A stretch of 64,000 nt of DNA from Paralithodes platypus (taxonomy: Eukaryota; Arthropoda; Malacostraca; Decapoda; Lithodidae): the NCBI GenBank assembly GCA_032716605.1, contig CM064573.1:2145207-2209206 (forward strand). Direction: 5' to 3'. The first letter of the stretch is position 1. Every line of letters starts with the position of its first letter. Below, piece by piece: positions 43,069-55,010 of the stretch. Position numbers and translations under genes: made by a program. The notes under the pieces were generated by a model. The model saw only the letters and a list, made by a program, of their open reading frames with translations. It searched no databases and had not been told where the DNA came from.

Positions 43069-43613
43069 TTAACCCCTTCTGTGCCGGCGACGTCTTTTTA
43101 ATTATATTCTAGCTATTTTTAGACGATTTTATGAAGTTAGAGAAGGACCTGGGGTAGTAAAAAGGGTTAATTGAGAGAGTTCAAAGCTTGTTAACTGCTG
43201 GAGGCTCTTTTTAAGGGGAGGTTTCTAGTTTGTTTCCTACTCCTCCAGCAATCTTAATATTTCACCCCTTGACCCCCTTTCAAGATAAATTTGTACATTT
43301 TTCGGTAGAAAATTTCCCGGCCGAAGGCCGATTACCCTTAAATTACAGGCTCGCTATCGCTCGCCAGGATAAAATCGACACCTAAATGGCACGAAAGGTC
43401 TTAAAATTGACAGAATGGGGCGGAAATTCTTAAAAATCACCAAACTAATGGGGCAAACGTCTTAAAATCTCAAAAGCAATGGGGCTAGACCTGAGGGAGA
43501 AAGGGGTCAAGAAAAAAGTCCCTCAAGTGGAAATCTCCCTTTAAACTGAGTAAAATCGTCTAATAGTTGCCAGCATAAAGCTAAAAGGACGTCACCGGTA
43601 CAGAAGGGGTTAA
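43069..43613. mobile_element. family B MITE interrupted by family A
   Basis: TTAA at 43069-43072 and 43610-43613. Ends ccccttctgtgccggcgacg and, reversed, ccccttctgtaccggtgacg. Removing 43211-43540 restores a B sequence colinear with 30929-31141. Confidence 0.82.
43211..43544 (-). mobile_element. family A TTAA element, complete, nested in B
   Basis: TTAA at 43211-43214 and 43541-43544. The uninterrupted B copy has a single (T)TAA-like site at the matching place (cctttcctaagctga), so one TTAA is the duplicated target. Contains cccggccgaaggccg and caggctcgctatcgctcgcc. Confidence 0.85.
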
Positions 43614-43708
43614 GATGGCTGCATTTTACTTCACATTTGGGTTTTTTTTACAGGATCATAAAATACGATTATAATGTTCGCTTCAGGGGGGGTCGACGCC
43701 CTCTACTT

Positions 43709-44031
43709 TTAAGGGGAGAGGGGTCGTTTTTCTGGTCCCCCTTCTCCCTCGTGTTTAGCCCCATTAGTTTTCACATTTGATTACGTTCGGACCATTAGTT
43801 TGGCGACTTTAAGACCTTTCGCTCTATTTCTTTGTCGACATTACGACTTTTCGTGTCATTTAGGTGTTGATTTTTCCTGGAGGGCGATAGCGAGCCTGTA
43901 ATTTAAGAGGAAGCGGCCTTTGGCCGGGACATTTTTCTATCGAAAAATGTACACATTCATCTTCAAGGAGCGTCTTGGGGGGTGTTTTAGTAAGTTTGAT
44001 GGAGGTCTAAAGGGGAAACTAAAAAATACAT

Positions 44032-44106
<75 letters not shown>

Positions 44107-44136
44107 GAGGAAATATATACGCTCATCCCCCCTTAA
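43709..44136 (+). mobile_element. family A copy with (TA)n expansion
   Basis: TTAA at 43709-43712 and 44133-44136. Landmarks in plus order (gggcgatagcgagcctg; cggcctttggccggg; tttgatggaggtct). (TA)n at 44034-44105 lies near its right end. Confidence 0.78.
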
Positions 44137-44225
44137 CGCTAGAAGGGAAAATGAGACTTCTATTTGACTTGCAAACCTAACATGCAAGCTTATATTGTTA
44201 GTTATAAAATTTACATTATATTTTA

Positions 44226-44955
44226 GTATTATTTATTTTCCTCCACCTCCCCTTGCCTCCTCCTCCACCCTCCCTCTTCCTCCTCCTCCCCCTACCTTCT
44301 ACACCCACTCCCTCCTCCTCCTCCTCCACCTCCCCCCCCCCCCAACTCTTCCCAGGACCCTAGCTCGTTCATCTCGTCAATGATGTGTATTTTAAAAAAC
44401 TTACAACCTCCACTACCTTCCAATTACCCAGCCCCCTCCCTCCCCTCTCCCTTCCTCCCTACCTCCCTCCCCTATGCCTTTCTCCCCCCCCCTTCCCTCT
44501 CCCTTCCTCCTTCCTCCTGCTCTCCCTCCCTCCCCTGTACCCTCTTTCCTCTCTGTCTCCCCTCTCTCTCTCTCCCTCCTTCCTGCACCCTACCCTCCCT
44601 CCCTTTCTCCTTCCCTCCCCTCTCTTCCTTCCTCCCCCCTATCCTTGCCACCTTTATTCTTATCCCACCTTTGTCTCTCTCCCTCCCTCCCTCCTTCCAT
44701 CTGCCTCTCTCCCCACCCCCTTCCCCTCCCTGCCTCTACTCTCCTTTCTTTCCCTCTCCCATTCTCACTTCTCCATCACTAACCCTTCCCTCTTCTCCCT
44801 CCTTTAATCTATTCCCTCTCTCTTCTCCATCTACCCTTTCACCTCCTTCCTCCCTTCTCTACCCTCTCTCTCTCTCTCTCCCCTTCCACCTCCTCTCTCT
44901 CCCCCTTCCCCCTCAGACCTCCTACTCCGCCCCTCCTCTCCCCCCCCCCCCACGC
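44226..44955. repeat. polypyrimidine tract
   Basis: About 730 bp of CT-rich sequence (ctccctcc, ttcctccc). Long Pro/Leu/Ser frames (44380-44961) are translations of it. Confidence 0.9.
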
Positions 44956-45029
44956 CCGTAACCATCGGCGTCTCTCACCGCCCGTTAGTGTTATTGTTAC
45001 AGAAGTTACTATTATCGTTACTAAAAAGG

Positions 45030-45315
45030 ATACAGCGAGAGGGAGGGGGGGGGGGTAGAGAAGAAAGGGGGGTGGAGGGGTGAGGAGGTGTGAAGGAGAG
45101 AGAGAAGAAAGGGGGGTGGAAGGGGGAGAAGGTTTGAGGGAATAGAGGAAAGGGGTGGAGGGGTGGAAATGGAGGGGGAGGGAGAGAAGAAAGGGAGGGG
45201 GAGGGAGAGAAGAAAGGGAGGGGGAGGGAGAGAAGAAATGGACGGGGACAGAGAGAAGAAAGGGGGTGGAGAGAGAGAAGAAAGGGGGTTGGAGAGGAGG
45301 GGAGTGGTATACCTT
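45030..45315. repeat. polypurine minisatellite
   Basis: Units agagaagaaagggagggggagg; G runs at each side. Confidence 0.88.
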
Positions 45316-45365
45316 AGCGGGGGGGGGGGGGAATTAGACGGGCCACCCCCATGTTTGTACTCAAC

Positions 45366-45650
45366 CACCTTCTCTTGTCATACACACTCTCAACTACTCT
45401 TGTCATACACACTCTCAACTACTCTTGTCATACACACTCTCAACTACTCTTGTCATACACACTCTCAACTACTCTTGTCATACACACTCTCAACTACTCT
45501 TGTCATACACACTCTCAACTACTCTTGTCATACACACTCTCAACTACTCTTGTCATACACACTCTCAACTACTCTTGTCATACACACTCTCAACTACTCT
45601 TGTCATACACACTCTCAACTACTCTTGTCATACACACTCTCAACTACTAG
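45366..45650. repeat. 25-bp tandem repeat, about 11 identical copies
   Basis: Unit ctcttgtcatacacactctc aacta without visible variation after the first copy. Because 25 is not a multiple of three and no frame of the unit has a stop on the plus strand, all three frames stay open. Confidence 0.95.
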
Positions 45651-45768
45651 GGAATACAAAGGAGTGAGGAGGAGTGAAATATAAACAGTACACATAAAAA
45701 AAAAATATATATATATAAGGATACAAATAAATACAATGATACAAAGATATGGATATAAAGAAGTACAC

Positions 45769-45888
45769 GAATACTAATACAAATAGGAGAACAAAGAAGT
45801 GCAAACACGAATACAAGGGAATGCTACACGAATACTAATACAAATAGGAGAACAAAGAAGTGCAAACACGAATACAAGGGAATGCTTT
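45769..45888. repeat. 60-bp tandem duplication
   Basis: gaatactaatacaaatagga gaacaaagaagtgcaaacac... twice. Confidence 0.9.
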
Positions 45889-46119
45889 GAGGCTAGTTAA
45901 TCATCTATAATTTGCATATTATCAATAATAAAAACAAAATATTACGTTGTACCAGAAGCAAGATTGACTCAGGCATTCTAATCTATCATAATATTGGTAC
46001 TAATTTCATATAATCCAAGATGTAGATTTATTAGTGGCTATTGCCCTCCTTTCAAAGTATGAGACTAATAATAGTTTTACAATTTATAATATACATACAG
46101 CCAGTCAGACAGCTTACAA

Positions 46120-46401
<282 letters not shown>

Positions 46402-46516
46402 ATCAACACTGCTACTCTAGACAAAATTAGTAACTTAAATTCCTTGAACTATAATCTGGGCCAAATTTATAGAAGTTTCCATCAATTTTCGTTTTTATCA
46501 AGTAGCATAATATGCA

Positions 46517-46836
46517 GTAAGGGGAGATTTCCACCTGAGGGATTTTTTTCTGGACCCCTTGAGACCTCATGTTTAGCCCCACTGTTTTTGAGATTTTAAG
46601 ACGTTCACCCCATTAGTTTGGAGATGTCAAAGAACTTTCACCCCATTTCTGTCAATTTGAAGGCCTTTCGTGCCATTTAGATGTCGATTTTTCCAGGCAA
46701 GCGATAGCGAGCCAGAAATTTAAGAGGATCCGACCGAATACCGAAAAATGTACACATTTATCTTGAAAACAGGTCTAGCGGGTGTAATTTTAAGCTTGAT
46801 AGAGGTCTAGGGAACAAACTAAAAACCTACCCTTAA
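46517..46836 (+). mobile_element. family A copy, nearly complete
   Basis: Left gTAAGGGGAGATTTCC (first T changed) and right cctaccCTTAA at 46832-46836. Carries gcaagcgatagcgagccag. The hairpin centre is deleted (aagaggatccgaccgaatacc). Confidence 0.75.
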
Positions 46837-46989
46837 ATAGAGTCAGGCATATCGCGTGATCCCAGGATATACTTTTGAAAGCAAGGTCTTTCCTAAACAT
46901 ATATATACAGTATATTAAAGTACGCAAGATATGATAACACGTATAATGTACAGGTGGCCACATAAGTTCTGTCCCTCGTCGTGATCTTT

Positions 46990-47200
46990 TATACGACACT
47001 AAAATTCTATCTATCTATCTATCTATCTATTTACTCAGGCCCATTCCCCCTTTATTTGTTTGTATTTATTTTATTTTTTTACTGGGGGTGGCCGACTCGA
47101 GACAGATCTTGAATAGGGAAAAAAAAAAAAAAAAAAAAAAATGAACACATAGGCCTAAACACAAAAACACAAATTCACACACATCTAGGTCACCCAGGAA
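46990..47200 (-). repeat. family F retroposon-like repeat
   Basis: (TCTA)n at 47010-47034, then ttactcaggcccattccccc, gggggtggccgactcgagac ag, an A run, and cacacacatctaggtcaccc. Longest F copy with the TCTA tail. Confidence 0.6.
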
Positions 47201-47755
47201 AAGACACTTAAATTAGCATGAATGAATTGCGAGGGTTGTTTATTTTCATTATCAGTTGACTAATCCGATGAGTTAACCACTGCATAAGAAACTACACTCG
47301 TAATTCAATCATGAGCATTATATTTCCATGTATAAGATCACGGAGAGGAACAGAACTTATGTGGCCGACTGTACATCATAAATAAAATATTTATTAATGA
47401 TTATTATTATTTTTTTGTATGTATTTCTTTCAGTGCAAGCTTCAACACTCTGGGTATGGGGAACATTGTAGCTGAACGTCATACAAATAGAAAACGAAAT
47501 AGATGCGAATAAAATAATGATATAGTTACCCTTAAAATGAATGACCAAATTACATTTTCGCTCTTGAGCCCTCCACATTTTCTATACCACAGAGGACGTT
47601 CGTACAGGGATAACTACGATAAAACTGCTCGCACTTTTATTTTCTATTTTGATTATGTAATGTTCACTTTATTGTTCATTATATTAATTTTGTTCCTATT
47701 ATCTGACGTCTTGTGGGTTATTATTATTGAGTATATTGATTGCTTGTGCTCATGA
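47201..47755. other. AT-rich non-coding
   Basis: Open frames at 47357-47578 and 47537-47755 have no domain. Nothing else recognised. Confidence 0.35.
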
Positions 47756-48065
47756 ATGTATTTATGTGTATTATGTATATGTACAGTAGGTACTTTGCAT
47801 CTACATATAAATATGGGTGTGTCTATATGTGTGCGTATGTATGTTTATGACATGTGTGTATATACTGTATGTAGGTACTCTGGACGCTTGGGTGAGTATG
47901 TGTGTCTATGTATGTATGAAGGTATATGTGTGTATGTGTGTATGTGTGTTTATATGTATACTGTACACATGTAGGTACTCCAGACGTTTGGGTGTGTATA
48001 TAATTATACAGTATATGTGTGTGTGTGTGTGTGTGTGTGGAGAGGGGGGGGGGGGCATGGGGCAT

Positions 48066-48122
<57 letters not shown>

Positions 48123-48180
48123 AGATAACCTGTCTGTGTGTATATCCTGTATGTGTATGTAATCTGTATATGTAAATACT
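47756..48180. repeat. GT-rich minisatellite and (GT)n
   Basis: Two to three copies of gtaggtactc(t/c)(g)gacg... tgggtg (about 47872, 47970 and 48170) among tatgtgtg, and pure (GT)n at 48018-48037 and 48068-48117. Confidence 0.85.
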
Positions 48181-48329
48181 CCACACGTCTTGGGTGATTG
48201 ACAACCCACATTTTCTTTCTCGGTTCCGCCCCATCGCCACCCAAAATGCACTCGTTAAATATGTACGCTAATATACCAGGGTTACAGTGGGGAGGCGGAG
48301 TTGAAGCTGGTATTTTGGAACCACACACA

Positions 48330-49060
48330 CTGACTGACACACGCTCGCTCTCTCTCTCTACACACACACACACCATGTCTCACGCATACACACATACAGA
48401 CTCACTGACACACTCACTCTCTCACTCTCTCTCCTCCTCCTCCTTCTGTTTTACTATCCTGTTTTACCTAGTTAGTAGCTTAGCAGTGTAGATATCCAAA
48501 CTGCCTCGTAAGTACATATACTGTAGGCATGTTGATGTTTGTAAGTCCTTTGTATTTCTCCTCTTCCTCCTCCACCTCCCCTCCAACCCACACTTCCTCC
48601 TCCTCCTCCACACCAACTCACTCCTCCTCTTCTTCCTCCACATCCCATCCAACCCACACTTCCTCCTCCTCCTCCACACCAACCCACTCCTCCTCTTCTT
48701 CCTCCGCATCCCATCCAACCCACATTTCCTCCTCCTCCACACCAACTCACTCCTCCTTTTCTTCCTCCACATCCCATCCAACCCACACTTCCTCCTCCTC
48801 CTCGTCCTCCACACCAACCCACTCCTCCTCTTCTTCTTCCACATCCCGTCCAACCCACTCATTCACCACCACCTCCTCCTCCATTTCCCTCTCTCTGTCT
48901 CTCCATACACCCCTTCCCTCCCCTCCCTACCTCCCTCCCTCTCTATCTCTCCTCCTCCTCCCCTCCAACCCACCACCTCCTCCTCCATTTCCCTCTCTCC
49001 GTCTCTTACCCCCTCCTCCCCCTCCCTTCCCCATAGTAGTAGCAGGCCATAGCAGCATTT
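48330..49060. repeat. CT-rich tract with 63-66 bp minisatellite
   Basis: 48555-48860 holds about five units of ctcctccacaccaacccact cctcctcttcttcctcc acatcccatccaacccacact. The unit is a multiple of three, so Ser/Thr/Pro-rich frames stay open on plus and minus strands. Flanked by (CA)n/(CT)n and more CT. Confidence 0.88.
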
Positions 49061-49139
49061 TAGCCCCGGAGTTAGTGGGCCACTTAAAGCGATATTTATT
49101 ATGATGTGAAGCGGTTGTGGACTCCCCCCTCCCCCCTCC

Positions 49140-49841
49140 TTAGTACATAGGGAGGGGGCGCGAGGAGGAGGAAGAGGAGAGAGTGAGGGGGGGGGGGGGG
49201 GTAGGAGAGGGAAGAAGAAAGATGGAGAAGGAAAGAAGAAGAAAGAAAGATGAAGGAATACAATAAATACAGAATAAGAGAGAAGATAATAATAATACAG
49301 ATAACTAAAGAAAGAGAGAGAGAGAGTGTGTGTGTGTGTGTGTGTCGTCATATGTGAATAATAAATGTATAAATACGTGTACATGGACTAATTTAAGAAC
49401 AAATGATAACCAAGAACAGATGATGAAAACCAGAAATACAAGAAAAGACAGAGAGGAGGAGAAGAAAGAATAGACAAGAAGAAAGGGGGAAGAACGAAAG
49501 AAGAACGGAAAAGGATAAGGAAGGGAAAGAATATATGGAAGGAAGATGAAGGCAAGGCGGAATAGCAGGTAAGGGAAGGAAAGGAAGGATGCAGGAAGGA
49601 AGGAAAGTAGGAAGGAAGGAAGGAAGAATAGAAAACATTAAAGGAAAGGAAAGAAAGAAAGATTTGAAGAATAAGAGAAGTAAGAGAGAGGAGAAAATAA
49701 TAATAATAAAGATAACTAGAGAGAGAGAGAGAGAGAGAGAGATATAGAGATAAATATATAGATAGAGAGAGAGAGAGATAGATATAGAGATAAATATATA
49801 GATAGAGAGAGAGAGAAAGAGAAAGAGAGAGAGAGAGAGAC

Positions 49842-49883
<42 letters not shown>

Positions 49884-49890
49884 AAGAGAA
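49140..49890. repeat. polypurine and (GA)n/(GATA)n tract
   Basis: ggaagg, gaaagaa and (GA)n runs with two copies of a block containing gatatagagataaatatata g (49740-49815). Confidence 0.88.
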
Positions 49891-49964
49891 GATCTTACGG
49901 GCTGGACTGAAAATGGTGGTGGCTGGGCTTTATTATTGGTATGGGGGGGGGGTCGAGAGAGTTA

Positions 49965-50130
49965 CGTAGAGTTACATAGATACACAGACTTATTGCTATA
50001 ATACAACATGCTACAAAGTGGAAGGCAAGGATAGCAAAGCAGAAGGCTCTCTCCCCACCCACCACTAGTTGGGGAAACAAATCCCCCAGCAGAATGAGAA
50101 TAATGTACAGTATACTGGGAAATTCAGAGT

Positions 50131-50205
<75 letters not shown>
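49965..50205. repeat. family K repeat and (GA)n
   Basis: gttacatagatacacag, gtggaaggcaaggatagc and gcagaaggctctctccc match 29283-29450. (GA)n at 50132-50202. Confidence 0.6.
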
Positions 50206-50208
<3 letters not shown>

Positions 50209-50363
50209 CCAAACATACGATTATAGATCAGAAAAGATAATGTAATAAACCGGAAGAAAACAAACAAATGAAAACAAATATTTGAGGATAAATTTACGAA
50301 AAAAAAAAATCAAAGGCGAACAGAAAGCAAATACAAAGCACAGAAGGAAGGTGAAAGAATAAT

Positions 50364-50745
50364 TTAAGGGGGTGATGGGCCGGTTTTCTGGACCACTTTC
50401 TCCCTCATGTTTAGCCCCATTAGTTTTCAGATGTTAAGATGTTTTCCCCATTAGTTAGTCGATTTTAAAACCTTTCGCCCCATTTCGTCGTTAATATTTA
50501 GACCTTTCGTGCTATTTAGGTGTCGATTTTTTCCCTGGCGAACGATAGTGAGCCTGTAATGTTGGAAGAACCGGCCTTTCGGCCGGGGAATTTTTCCTAT
50601 CATAAACGAAAAATGTACAAATTTAATCTAGAAGAGGGTAGTCAAAATGGATGTTTTTTTAAATTTGATGGAGGTCTAGGGAGGAAACTAGAAACATAAT
50701 GAATACATGCAAAAATCGACCAAAAAGTGAACCATCCCCCCTTAA
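50364..50745 (+). mobile_element. family A copy
   Basis: TTAA at 50364-50367 and 50742-50745, with GGGGGTGATGG / CCATCCCCCC ends. gcgaacgatagtgagcctg and ggcctttcggccgggg are present. Confidence 0.8.
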
Positions 50746-50797
50746 TATACTAGTTTCACTCCCAACACCAAACATCTCCCAATGCAATTAGTGAAAA

Positions 50798-50881
50798 CAT
50801 ATAGTGAGCCCACCGGGATTCGAACCTGGGTTACCACATACTCATCTTAAACACTCGAACCATTACACCATCAAGAACGTT
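50798..50881 (-). other. tRNA-like SINE head (different from T)
   Basis: The reverse strand reads aacgttcttgatggtgtaat ggttcgagtgtttaagatg ... aacccaggttcgaatcccgg tgggc. The B box (ggttcgaatcc) is perfect and the A box region is tRNA-like, so a degraded tRNA or SINE head. Confidence 0.5.
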
Positions 50882-50907
50882 AAAGGTTAAGTAAATAACT
50901 ACGATAA

Positions 50908-50964
50908 AACATGAGGGAGAAAGGGGTCCAGACAAAAATCCCTCAAGTGGAGACCTCCCCTTAA
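50908..50964 (-). mobile_element. family A terminal fragment
   Basis: acatgagggagaaaggggtc ... ccctcaagtggagacctccc cTTAA. Separated from the A copy at 50364 by the tRNA-like head. Confidence 0.7.
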
Positions 50965-50997
50965 CACTGAGGATATCCATTTATCGAATACTGCATA

Positions 50998-51500
50998 TCT
51001 AAACAGAAGGAAAGAAGAAGAAGAAGAAGAAGAAGAAGAAGAAGAAGAAGAAGAAGAAGGAGGAGGAGGAGGAGGAGAAGAAGAAGAAGAAGAAGAAGAA
51101 GAAGAAGAAAGAAACCAAAACAAAAAGAACAAAAGAAGAAAAAGACGAAGAAGAAGAAGAAGGACAGAAGATTAGGAAGAAGGTAAATGGGGATGTAAGA
51201 GGAGTGTAAGATATCGCTACGACCTCTTACACTTAGAATGAAAGGAAGGAAGGATGGAGGGAGGGCAAGAAGAAGTAAGGAAGGCAGAAAGAAAGACAAA
51301 TTGGAAGATGGTAGGGAAAGAAATAAGGAAGGAAGGAAGGATGTTGGGAGGAGAGGAAGACAGAGAGGAGAAAGAGACAAGAAAGAAGGAAGGGAAGAAA
51401 GAGAGGAGACAGGCAGAGAGGAAGAAGAAGGAAGAAATAGATAATAAAATTAATAAGGACGGGAAGAGAGGACACAGACAGAGAGCAAGAAGACAGAGAG
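50998..51500. repeat. (GAA)n and polypurine tract up to gap
   Basis: (GAA)n at 51015-51110 with a (GGA) centre, then ggaagg-type purines and gacagagag repeats running into the gap. Confidence 0.9.
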
Positions 51501-51600
51501 NNNNNNNNNNNNNNNNNNNNNNNNNNNNNNNNNNNNNNNNNNNNNNNNNNNNNNNNNNNNNNNNNNNNNNNNNNNNNNNNNNNNNNNNNNNNNNNNNNNN
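51501..51600. other. assembly gap
   Basis: 100 N, the usual placeholder of unknown length. The gap starts inside a purine repeat, which explains the break. Confidence 1.
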
Positions 51601-51605
51601 TACTT

Positions 51606-51960
51606 AGTTACACTGGCCACACAGACCTTACGATCCCAGCGAGGTGGTCAGGACTTACTTCTAGTAGTGATAGCAAACCTGATAGTAAGGGAAAGTAGAA
51701 GGAAAGAAAAGGAAGAGAGAGAGAGAGAGGGGGTGAGTGAGTGTGTGTGTAGGAAGAGTGTTTGATTAATGTGTGGCTGAGGTGCCTGTTGTATGTGTGT
51801 GTGTTAGTTTATTGGTGTGTGTGTATATGTAAAGTGTTAGATTGATGCGTGGCTGAGGTATATGTGTGGTGTGCTTGAGTGTGTGTGGTTGAGGTGCCTG
51901 TGGTGTGTCTGTGTGTTAGAATAATATGTGCTCTTGTGCTTGTGTTGTGTGTGTTAAGTA
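51606..51960. repeat. family K fragment and GT minisatellite
   Basis: 51610-51640 (cacacagacctta) resembles the start of family K at 29288. From 51735 there are about four units of tgtggctgaggtgcctgt(t/g) with GT spacers. Confidence 0.6.
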
Positions 51961-52084
51961 TTGGGGTACATATTGATAGCCCCGGGGCATCAGACATACG
52001 ACACACGACTTGAACTGCTTGCTGTCCCCCAGAATATTACAACACTCACAACACCTTCTATCAAGATAAAAATGGTCAGGTTTT

Positions 52085-52640
52085 TTTTTTTCCATTTGTT
52101 TTTCTTTTATTTTACCAAAGTCGGACGGAGGTTATGTTCTTGCCTCCGTTTGTCTGTTTGTTTGTCTGTAAACATGATATCTCAAAATTTTATGAACCGA
52201 TTGTCACGAAATGTGGTGTGCTGATAGGATATGCACCAAGGATGAAGTTATTCCATTTAGGAAGCGATCGGTGTAGCGCATACCCCCGCCAGCGTAGACG
52301 TAGGTATGTTCGTGGTTATGTTCGTGTTTTTTTTCTTTGTTTTTATTTGTTTCATGCTTTTTCGTTTTCATGTTTTCTATATTTTCTAAATTTGTGTTTG
52401 TATTGATATATTTAAGAGTGAAACGTTATTCTCAATCTTTCTTTTATTCAACAGCTGAGCTATGGAACTCTCTCCCAGACTCAGTCTTTCCCTCTTCCTA
52501 TGACTTAAAGTGCTTCAAATTCCGTGTGTCCAGGCATTTTGGCTCTGTCACTCTTTCAACTCTGGGGGAGGCACTCGCTACAGGCAGTTATGCCTTTTGT
52601 CTCCCTAACTCACATAGAACAAAACATATTTGTTTGTTTA
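52085..52640 (+). mobile_element. LINE J 3' part with ORF2 C-terminus
   Basis: Bases 52447-52610 encode AELWNSLPDSVFPSS and LKCFKFRVSRHFGSV, the usual end of non-LTR ORF2. The 3' portion (gtccaggcattttggctctg ... ggaggcactcgctacaggca ... cactcacatag-like) is the source of the truncated copies at 33411, 36325 and 59575. Upstream, 52118-52320 holds a separate repeat (gacggaggttatgttcttgc; caaaattttatgaaccgatt). Confidence 0.6.
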
Positions 52641-52917
52641 TACTTCTAAGATCCGCTTAAGCCATTCATGCAACACTCGTCTAACATATTTGTGCTTTCT
52701 AGGATTATTTCAAGATTGAGCCTTAAGAAAAATGTATAAAAATTTATAAATGTATAAATGTAATACAGTATAACCAGGAATAAAAATAAAATAAAAAATA
52801 AATAAAAAATAAAGTTTACAAATAACAAATATTTGTATGAGGTTGTATTTGTACTCGACTTCTTAAACCATTCATGTGACACTCTTCTAAAATATTCCTG
52901 CTAACATTATTGCAAGG

Positions 52918-53047
52918 TTGAATTTTGGACAAATTTAACTCGAAGGGAGGTCTTGGGGGTATTTTTTCTAAGTTTGATCGAGGTTTAGGGAGGAAACTAA
53001 ACATAATAGCAGTACCGGTAGTATATATATATATATACTGTATATAC

Positions 53048-53101
<54 letters not shown>
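52918..53101 (+). mobile_element. family A fragment followed by (TA)n
   Basis: ggacaaatttaactcgaagg gaggtcttgggggtatttt ... agtttgatcgaggtttaggg aggaaact, then (TA)n at 53018-53101. Confidence 0.6.
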
Positions 53102-53106
<5 letters not shown>

Positions 53107-53394
53107 AAGCGAGAAGGCTACGTATATCCGGCATAAACCTGCTTTAAAAAAATGAATTAAAAAACAAAAAAGTTTCTCTTCCTTGTTATCTTCGAACCCC
53201 AGTCAAATAATTCCGAGGACACAGTAACCGTCACCCCACCACCAAAATTATTACTACAACATTGAGGCGGGTGGAGAGGGTCGTGCTACAGTGGCTTCTT
53301 GTTCTTTGGGGTTTTCTGCGGAGACAAGATTTTTTATTCGACTCTTTGTTGAGATAAACGATGGAAGATAAGAAACAGAGAGATAGATATATAG

Positions 53395-53697
<303 letters not shown>

Positions 53698-53839
53698 AGT
53701 AACGTAGGTAAAATTCCCTCGCCTCAGTGATTGCTCTTTTGATGTTTTGATGAGCGTTCGTCTTTTGTTTCTGGAAAGGTTGATTTTTGCCTGGGGGGTC
53801 GTAACGAGAGGGAGGCCGTGTGAAGTAGCTGATGTTAAG

Positions 53840-54190
53840 ACGGTCCTTATTATGTGACGGTACTGTTATGTTACGGTAATAAAATGTTATGATTCAATAA
53901 CGTTTTGGGCTAATATTGTGACGGTCCTAATATGTGACGGTCCTAGGTTGTGACGGTACTGAGATGTGACGGAATTGTGATGTGACGGTACTGTGATGTG
54001 ATGGTACTGTGATGTGACGGTCCTTATCATGTAAAGGACTAATAATGTGACGGTCCTATGATTTGACGGTCTAATAATGCAACGGTCTAATAATCTGACG
54101 GTCGTATGATATGACACTCCAATGATATAACGATCTTATGATGTGACGGTCCATTGTGACGGTCTTATGGTGTGACGGTCTTTGATTTGA
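53840..54190. repeat. degenerate GTGACGGTC minisatellite
   Basis: More than 20 irregular units of atgtgacggtcctaat / atgtgacggtactg, 10-20 bp apart. Confidence 0.85.
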
Positions 54191-54244
54191 GGGTCTTTGA
54201 AGAGGAAAAAACCCGTCTGCTTAAATTAGGGAGTGTAAAGACGT

Positions 54245-54512
54245 TCACGTACATCGTTTGAGATTTCTATTTGATTTGTCGTGTTTAAACGTTGGCAAAC
54301 AATTCCAAATTTCTGTTTCGGATGTATATTGGCACTTGTGATGAAAAAGAGTTCGTCCAATTTGTTTAACATAACATTTCTTCTCCATTATATAATTTCC
54401 CACTATAAAAATCCTGTGTACTATAAGGGGAGATGTTTGTTTTTTTGTCCTGGTCCTCCCTTCTTCCTCATGTTTAGCCCCATTTACTTTAGAGATTTTT
54501 AAGAAGTTCTTT
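54245..54512 (-). mobile_element. LINE 3'-end fragment beside a family A fragment
   Basis: On the minus strand 54245-54420 encodes TSETEIWNCLPTFKHDKSNRNLKR (as two parts: TSETEIWNCLPTF, KHDKSNRNLKR), similar to non-LTR ORF2 C-termini. The plus-strand A fragment (taaggggagatgtttg ... ctcatgtttagccccattta) starts at 54423. Confidence 0.4.
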
Positions 54513-54639
54513 GTGTGAGTACCCGTCCCATTTATAAAAGCGTGTGTTTTATTAGGCATGGAGTTTATTTTAAACAAGCCATATGTTCATAGTGAAGCTC
54601 CTTAAACCCTATAGTTTCACATATATATAGATATTATAT

Positions 54640-54645
54640 ATATAT

Positions 54646-54717
<72 letters not shown>

Positions 54718-54936
54718 TAAAACCCCTCATTTTTGCATTAACATAGATCTTAGTAACTTGTGTTCGTTATCACCTCCACTAACCCCCCCCCCCCCCTCTC
54801 TCACCTCAGCAGTAACATTATCCACCAGGTATAACATTCATCACAGGTACAGGTACTCTTTATATTCATTTAGGCTCCTCTCACAATTTAATGACTTCTT
54901 TCGTAGATTCACTTAGAGCTAACTTAAAATTAATTA

Positions 54937-54992
<56 letters not shown>
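54640..54992. repeat. (TA)n and (CT)n microsatellites
   Basis: (TA)n to 54715, C run at 54785, (CT)n at 54940-54992. Confidence 0.95.
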
Positions 54993-54995
<3 letters not shown>

Positions 54996-55010
54996 TTATA
55001 CTGAAAAATG

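Noticed and set aside
44380..44961. 193-codon Pro/Ser/Leu frame
   Set aside because: CT-rich low complexity; three overlapping frames are similarly open.
45163..45684. 173-codon frame over a 25-bp repeat
   Set aside because: All three frames of the array are open, so openness carries no information.
48529..49104. 191-codon Ser/Thr/Pro frame resembling a mucin
   Set aside because: Minisatellite whose unit is a multiple of three; the opposite strand is also open; no signal peptide or flanking exon.
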